This document shows, in pieces, positions 58,531 through 64,000 of a stretch of DNA of 64,000 bases. The stretch spans positions 203,408,501-203,472,500 of the forward strand of contig CM032228.1 of the NCBI GenBank assembly GCA_019009955.1, given 5' to 3'. Both the position numbers and the translations under genes were made by a program. The stretch comes from Riptortus pedestris. Lineage: Eukaryota; Arthropoda; Insecta; Hemiptera; Alydidae. Below the pieces are notes generated by a model. That model had not been told where the DNA came from, made no database searches, and was given only the letters and a program-made list of their open reading frames with translations. Every line of letters starts with the position of its first letter. Position 1 is the stretch's first letter.

Positions 58531-59164
58531 TAAATTTTTAGGATTTTTAATTGTTTCCTTAAATGGGAATCACCTAATCGTTAATGCCATAGTGGCATTA
58601 ATATATGCAGTTATTTCTCTTTGCATTACATGAAGAAAGGGTAAATGTATCAGGAGTATCAAGAAAAGGGTTAACGTTTCCAATCCTGAGAAAAATTGTT
58701 ATAGTGCCAACCCTCTGGCGGCCTGTGTGTGTGTGTGTTTGTGTGTGTACGTGCATGCGTGTCGAATTCAATATTAATTAATTTTTTCGATCCCATCACT
58801 TACTTGTGCCCTACCCCATAGGCTCAATGAGGAGCTAGAATAAATAAATATTTTAGTAAGACACCTTCAGATTTTAACTGCAATGTTTTCAATTGTAATA
58901 TCTATATTTTATTTGCTTTGTTTCTTCTCTATAACCAACATTTTGTGTTTTATGATCATTTATCGGGAGTTTAAACCGATCTAAGGGGACCTTTCGGACA
59001 TGCAGCATTCTGTTCATTTATACTTCAGACATTGCCACCAGTGCAATCTCATCTCCAACTTTATTATGATGCTCCAAACGTATTTCTGAGAGAACGACTC
59101 TCAGACGTCTCCCCTCCCAAAGCTATTAAGCAGAAATTGTCACAGCAGGCTCTTTTGGTTCAAT
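57346..59164. other. Unassigned DNA with microsatellites
   Basis: (TA)n at 58481-58528 without HINE-like flanks, (TG)n at about 58723-58748, and a small hairpin at 58581-58601 (TTAATGCCA-TAG-TGGCATTAA). Open frames at 57.3-57.5 and 58.0-58.5 kb show no domain. Confidence 0.5.
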
Positions 59165-59290
59165 TTTGCAAATTTCCCTCCGTGGAATCAGATATTATGG
59201 TTATGCTCATTGACTAGATTGTGTATTTTACAATGTCCGACGATCATACCTATAGTTAGTGGCAAAAATGAGGTACCTTCAAACAACTTT
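59165..59290 (-). mobile_element. HINE-like element, very old 3' fragment
   Basis: CAAATTTCCCTCCGTGGAAT, then ATGTCCGACGATCATACCTA and GCAAAAATGAGGTACCTTCA keep the family order with many changes. Confidence 0.55.
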
Positions 59291-59796
59291 ATTTATACGT
59301 GGAGAAGTGTCACTTGCTGACTTTCCACCAGAGTGGAAGTAGCTGTGATGATAAATGCTAGCCCGCTCCTAAACACTCCTGAGGATGGAGGCTAGGGTCT
59401 TTGGAAGCGATTGAATAAAAACTTGTGAAGGATTGGTCTTTACTCCAAGTATATACTGTTCTTCAAATCTACTTTAAAACTCCAACCTGTACCACAATAT
59501 ACTTGCATAATCTGATGAAGATTTCTATCGCCATAGACACGACGCAGCTACTTAGTACTAAAACAATAAATAAATTAGTTGCCTGGTGATTATGATTAAT
59601 TAATCTACTAATCTATTAAAAAGAGCATACTGCACTGGTTAGGACACGTCGTGCCCAACAGGAACTTCCATGTTACTTTTTCTTATGTATTATAAAAATA
59701 AAAATTAATTGTCCCCAGGTAGTATTATATACTCTTTCATCAGTTTCAGGAAATCTAATAAGTATGGTGTTCTTCTGGATTTTACTTCTTTATCCG
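59291..59796. other. No recognisable gene
   Basis: Unassigned. Confidence 0.5.
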
Positions 59797-60266
59797 ACTA
59801 ACTAACTAAGCAGATTTCGCCAGTGCCTTACGTATTTTCATTTATCTCAAAACGTTCAAATAGTTCAATGATAACAACATTTGGTATTTAGGCATGAAAT
59901 AAAATGCTTCATAACACAATAGCATATTGATAATATGAGATGAGTAGGAGTGGTGGTTTACTGAAACGCGAAAACTAAAAAAAGGAAATATCTCAGCTAC
60001 TAATCAAGATAGTGAAAGAATGTACATAACCTTTATAGAACACTACATTTGCGATAAGATTGGTTCTATAAAATTTTTCGATCCGAAGCATAATAATGAA
60101 CATATTAAGAATTTTTGAAATTCTCCCCCCTCTAACCCCCCCCCCCTCTTCCTTGTCCGATTTAAGCCGTTAACGAACTTGATCTTTCATTTTACATGAG
60201 ACGATTATACATCAAGTTTGATAACAATAAGACAAACATTGCGACCGTTAGAGCGGTAACTGACAA

Positions 60267-60327
<61 letters not shown>

Positions 60328-60435
60328 TTTGAACGGACCTCATTTTCGTCATCTCCTAGGTAAGATCGATGGACATTTGAAAACAATTTTCGAAAATCGT
60401 TTCATGAGTTCGAGCTTAAGGGAAATCTGCTAAAA
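59797..60435 (+). mobile_element. HINE-like element, long subfamily, worn 5' end
   Basis: The first hairpin is lost, but ACTAAGCAGATTTCGCCAGT and the block GATGAGTAGGAGTGGTGGTT are present. (TA)n at 60266-60321. It ends AAGGGAAATCTGCTAAAA, with the left arm of the terminal palindrome deleted. Confidence 0.85.
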
Positions 60436-61279
60436 GGACTTGCATTTATTGTAAATAGATCCCTTTCCTTCTAGATTGGAAATTTACATAGACTGGGTCG
60501 TTTGTTTGGAATCTGATCTTCTAAGCTAAAATTATTACCGATTATCTATCCTAGGAGAATGCTATATGCTCATCAAGGCAAGATGATCTATAAATAATCA
60601 ATGGGCCTCTGATTCGCGAACTACAAAAATTCACTCTTTTGAGTTCAGACCGTTCGAGCGATACGAGCAGAACAGAACGAGTAATAACGAACTGTTGGAT
60701 GGTGAAAGTACGATATCGGGTTTTGAAGGAAAATGCATGATTTATTCAAAAATTTTGAACGTGCTAAGGAGCTCAGATCATCTTAGTGTTGCTGATAGCT
60801 GGGTTATTCCGATAGTTACAATAGTCATGTTTTGAAAACATATATATTACTAAAATTTTCCTCGCTTGTCACTATTCCTAATTATAACATCGAATGCTGC
60901 ATATATGTTTCAAAGATACGGTGATAAAAAAATATTATTTTTTCTGATGATATCACGTACAAGAACGTTTTCCTTTTTGAGAAATATTCTGCAAATTGAC
61001 TATGTAAAACTTTATAGGGAAATAATTTAGGTGCTTGTCAATTATAGGTAGTCACTATTTAAGTTTTTAAGTTATGTATATTAGAAAATATATAAAAATA
61101 AAAAAAAATAACTTCTTATTGATTGCAAACCAAACCTCTCGCCAGCAATATAAATTCTGCCAGATATGCGGCACGGGCGTTGCGATCATTGACCTATTCA
61201 TCTTTGCTTTTGCGTAAAATATCCTTCTCTAAAATATCTTTAGTATAATTTGAATTATATAAATTATTTAGTATACTTA
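60436..61279. other. No recognisable gene
   Basis: Unassigned AT-rich DNA. Confidence 0.5.
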
Positions 61280-61422
61280 TTAAACCTACAGTCGTGGGTT
61301 CGACTTTCGCGTGGCCAAAAGGAATTCATCTAGCAACAAACTCACGAAATATAATACTTAGTTTTACCCTGGCTGAAAAATGGCAACCATTAGATAACCC
61401 GTAATAATTAGCCTTTTTTTGC
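61280..61422 (+). repeat. tRNA-derived SINE, degenerate
   Basis: Box B-like GTGGGTTCGACTTTCGC, then a diverged body ending ATAACCCGTAATAATTAGCC. The 5' head is mostly lost. Confidence 0.6.
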
Positions 61423-64000
61423 TAATTTGATCTCTTATAATGCAGAGAACTATTTGCTGTGAATCCTGATTTTTTTTATTTAAAGCGATAAATATGACTA
61501 GCATCTTAAATGATAAATCCATACCCAAGTCGTAAGCTCGAATTTCGAAACGTCCACGAAAACTTGAATTGCGTTTGTCTTGTTTTCATAAATTTAAAAA
61601 TACATCTGCTTGAATTTAGATTGAGTTCCAGTTGTTGTTAGGGGTGGAAAGATTAAAAATCATATCTCTGGCTTAATAATGTTTAAATCTGTTTAATTTC
61701 GTGTTAATTTTTGCTCGCTACAAACGATTAAATGAATTATTTCTGGGGATTTGGTAAAGTTTAAACCGTATAACGGGCTTTGGATGCTATTAAACGAAAA
61801 TCTCATCCATATGGAGAGCGACATTAAACTCTGCGTAGGCAGGAAGGGAATTAAACTGTTACAGAGCCTCATATTGGAGCAGACATGCAATTACTAACAC
61901 CTACTAGGCCAGCAGCTACAACTACTAGCACACGCTTAATTAGTAAGTGGCTTATCATATACCTCCACTGTTCATATCAATATTACAACTAAACAACTCT
62001 CTCGTTATAATATTCTCATCTTTATCTGCTTTCGTAATCATTTCATTTCGATCGCATTTATCAAGGGTTGAGCAGAAAACCTGATATATTTCAACAGTAA
62101 GTTTAATTGTAAGAAAATAATATTCTCTTCACGCTCGTTCTCAATTTTACTTAAATACTTATTTATTTATACAAGAGCACCCGCAACTAGGCGATTTGGC
62201 TAAAAATTTAACAATGTAATAAAATTAATATAATAGAAAAATAACAGAAACTGAATAATCATTTAATTCAACAGTTGATTATATACTTATACACCTGAGT
62301 TTTTGTTTGCCTTGTGCCTCTACGTTGAATTGTAAAATGTTAAGTAATCTATGATACGGTTTTGTAGGACTCCATCAAAGAGCTTAATAGATATGTCATA
62401 AATGAGCAATTTCTTCATAATTTGTTAATATATGATTTATTGTAAGCCTGCAGTACATTAGGACTTACAAAGTATACTACATGACAATACTAATAATCTC
62501 ATGAAAGAAAACAAAGGCATCGTTCCTTCAAGGTTATTTATTCTAGTTTTCGGAGCAAATGCTCCATCTTCAGTGCCCTTTCCACAAGGGAGGTACTGGA
62601 ACCAAGGTTTGCCTGTGGAGGCCTAGATTTACCCTGATCATCTCTTAACATACACGACTGCCTGGAACTTCAAGAACACTGTAAATATTTTCCTGGGCTT
62701 AAAAGAGAAAATTGAATTATCATTTAAGACTTAGGATTTAGCCCCTCACTCGCCAAAAGGAGATTGAACAGAAGGAAACACCATAGCGTACATTGTTAAT
62801 CCAATAACTACTGTGATAAACTGGACTTATGAGTGCTAAAGGCGCCCTCCAGTGCGAAAAACCACAAACAAAATGCATTCCAAAATTAACCGTTTTGGCA
62901 ACTATAAACAGTAAATTTCCATTTATTATCAAAATTAGTTATTAACTGCTAATGCATTACCAAATTTTTAAATAAGTATATATCCCATCCAATATTTTTA
63001 CCCCTTTCCAACGCCTCCGGCGTCACGCTTCGTTCTAAACTCCTGTGCCTTCCGCTATACTAATTAAATTATTCAATAGAAGCTTTTCGGAGCACAACTC
63101 CATGTACAAGAGTTCATTTAAAATTAATATATATACGATAAAATTATAATAAGGCTCCAGTATTTGATAATGTTAAGAGTAGTTTTGAATTGCGCTTTCC
63201 TTGGAAATTCACTATTCAGGTCTTTCTCAAATTACACAATTCCCCAAAGATTCTTCAGAATTCGGTAGGCTGCAGTAAATTAAGAACAAGATTTGTATAT
63301 ATATATAAATAGAGTACAAATATGTTATCCGTATATCGAGAATGTTGCTTATTATCTTAAGGCTTAACTAACGATTTCAACACATTTGAATTTGAAGGTA
63401 AGATAATTTGGCAAAGGGTTAACGTATTACCTAAAATGTATTTTATGAAGTCCTAAATGAAGTGATTGCATCTATAAGGCGTAGCCCAATGATATTCTTG
63501 ATGGTATTTTTATCTCCTAGAATAAATGTATTCCCAGATATGCTGAGTGCGAAAGGAACTAATATACTAATACATTTAAACGAATAAATAAATCCTCCAC
63601 TTTAGGTCAAGGTATCAACTGTCGTGGTACAAACTATTGCTGTCTAAAGCTCTGAAGATGAAGCTGGTAGTCGGAAAGTGCACTCTGTCGTAATGAACGA
63701 TTTGGTGAGGAATATCAGCCTTGTTTATTCATACTGCTATGAGATAAATTAGTTCTGTGTAGTTAGTCATTACCGAAAAACCACCTACACTATGATTTTG
63801 TAACCAAAAAGTAGATAATCATTTTATAAAAAAGGAAGTAGATAATCATTTTATTAGAGGAAAAAAAATGTATTAAATATGTCTCATCACGGATGAGCAC
63901 CTGACAAAGTCAAATTACTTTAAGAAGATAATGAGTTTTTTTTTTTATCTCGTGCCTACTTACAAAAGAATTTTAATTAAGCCTCGCTTCTAACCCCCAT
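61423..64000. other. No recognisable gene to the window end
   Basis: AT-rich. Short dispersed motifs near 62545 (inverted) and 63650 resemble the one at 16.4 kb (GAAGATG(A/G)AGC...). A duplicated AGTAGATAATCATTTTAT occurs at 63810-63827 and 63838-63855. Open frames are under 66 codons. Confidence 0.5.

Overview
The window is AT-rich, intron-poor, repeat-dominated eukaryotic DNA. The transposon set points to an insect with a large genome: piggyBac, an R2-like LINE with a C-terminal CCHC knuckle, a Jockey-type LINE, a tRNA-derived SINE, and a transposon remnant with the insect-typical N-terminal helix-turn-helix. The species and order cannot be fixed from the sequence. No complete host gene was found. 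The only host-gene candidate is one exon at about 28.99-29.13 kb, in a GC-richer island. It encodes the first half of a WW domain and ends at a GTAAG splice donor.

The dominant component is one non-autonomous element family, about 0.7-1.0 kb long, with more than 20 full, partial or relic copies on both strands. A copy begins GTCCGTCACGCAGGGGCTGCG (6-bp stem, GGG loop) and carries a subterminal AGCAGATTTCCC. It has a microsatellite core, usually (TA)n but (CA)n or (GA)n in some copies. It ends in a perfect 20-bp palindrome followed by TGCTAAAA. Subterminal inverted repeats, a simple-repeat core, a 3' hairpin and no visible target duplication match the architecture described for Helentron-associated interspersed elements (HINEs). 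I call the family HINE-like; that assignment is an inference.

Layout: 0-7 kb, GA/GT microsatellite, one HINE-like copy and unassigned DNA. 7.2-8.8 kb, a decayed Jockey-type LINE (minus). 8.9-9.3 kb, two SINEs tail to tail. 10.3-11.6 kb, the 3' end of an R2-like LINE (plus). 14.6-19.2 kb, HINE-like copies in and around an inverted duplication. 19.9-21.9 kb, another inverted duplication. 24.6-28.0 kb, tandem-like repeats, HINE relics and a SINE. 28.5-29.13 kb, the WW exon. 30-35 kb, a foldback element, a LINE-like interspersed repeat and more HINE-like copies. 35.9 kb, a MITE. 37.1-38.15 kb, a 27-bp minisatellite. 39.08-41.58 kb, a piggyBac element with termini, TTAA duplications and DDD residues in place but three frameshifts. 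43.4 kb, a deleted DNA transposon. 47-52.5 and 55.8-60.4 kb, HINE-like copies nested in one another. 54.1-54.8 kb, a second R2-like LINE 3' end. The last 3.5 kb show no recognisable gene.

No genes here work together as a pathway. The history is one of repeated element insertion, nesting and decay, with the piggyBac copy probably the youngest autonomous-type insertion.
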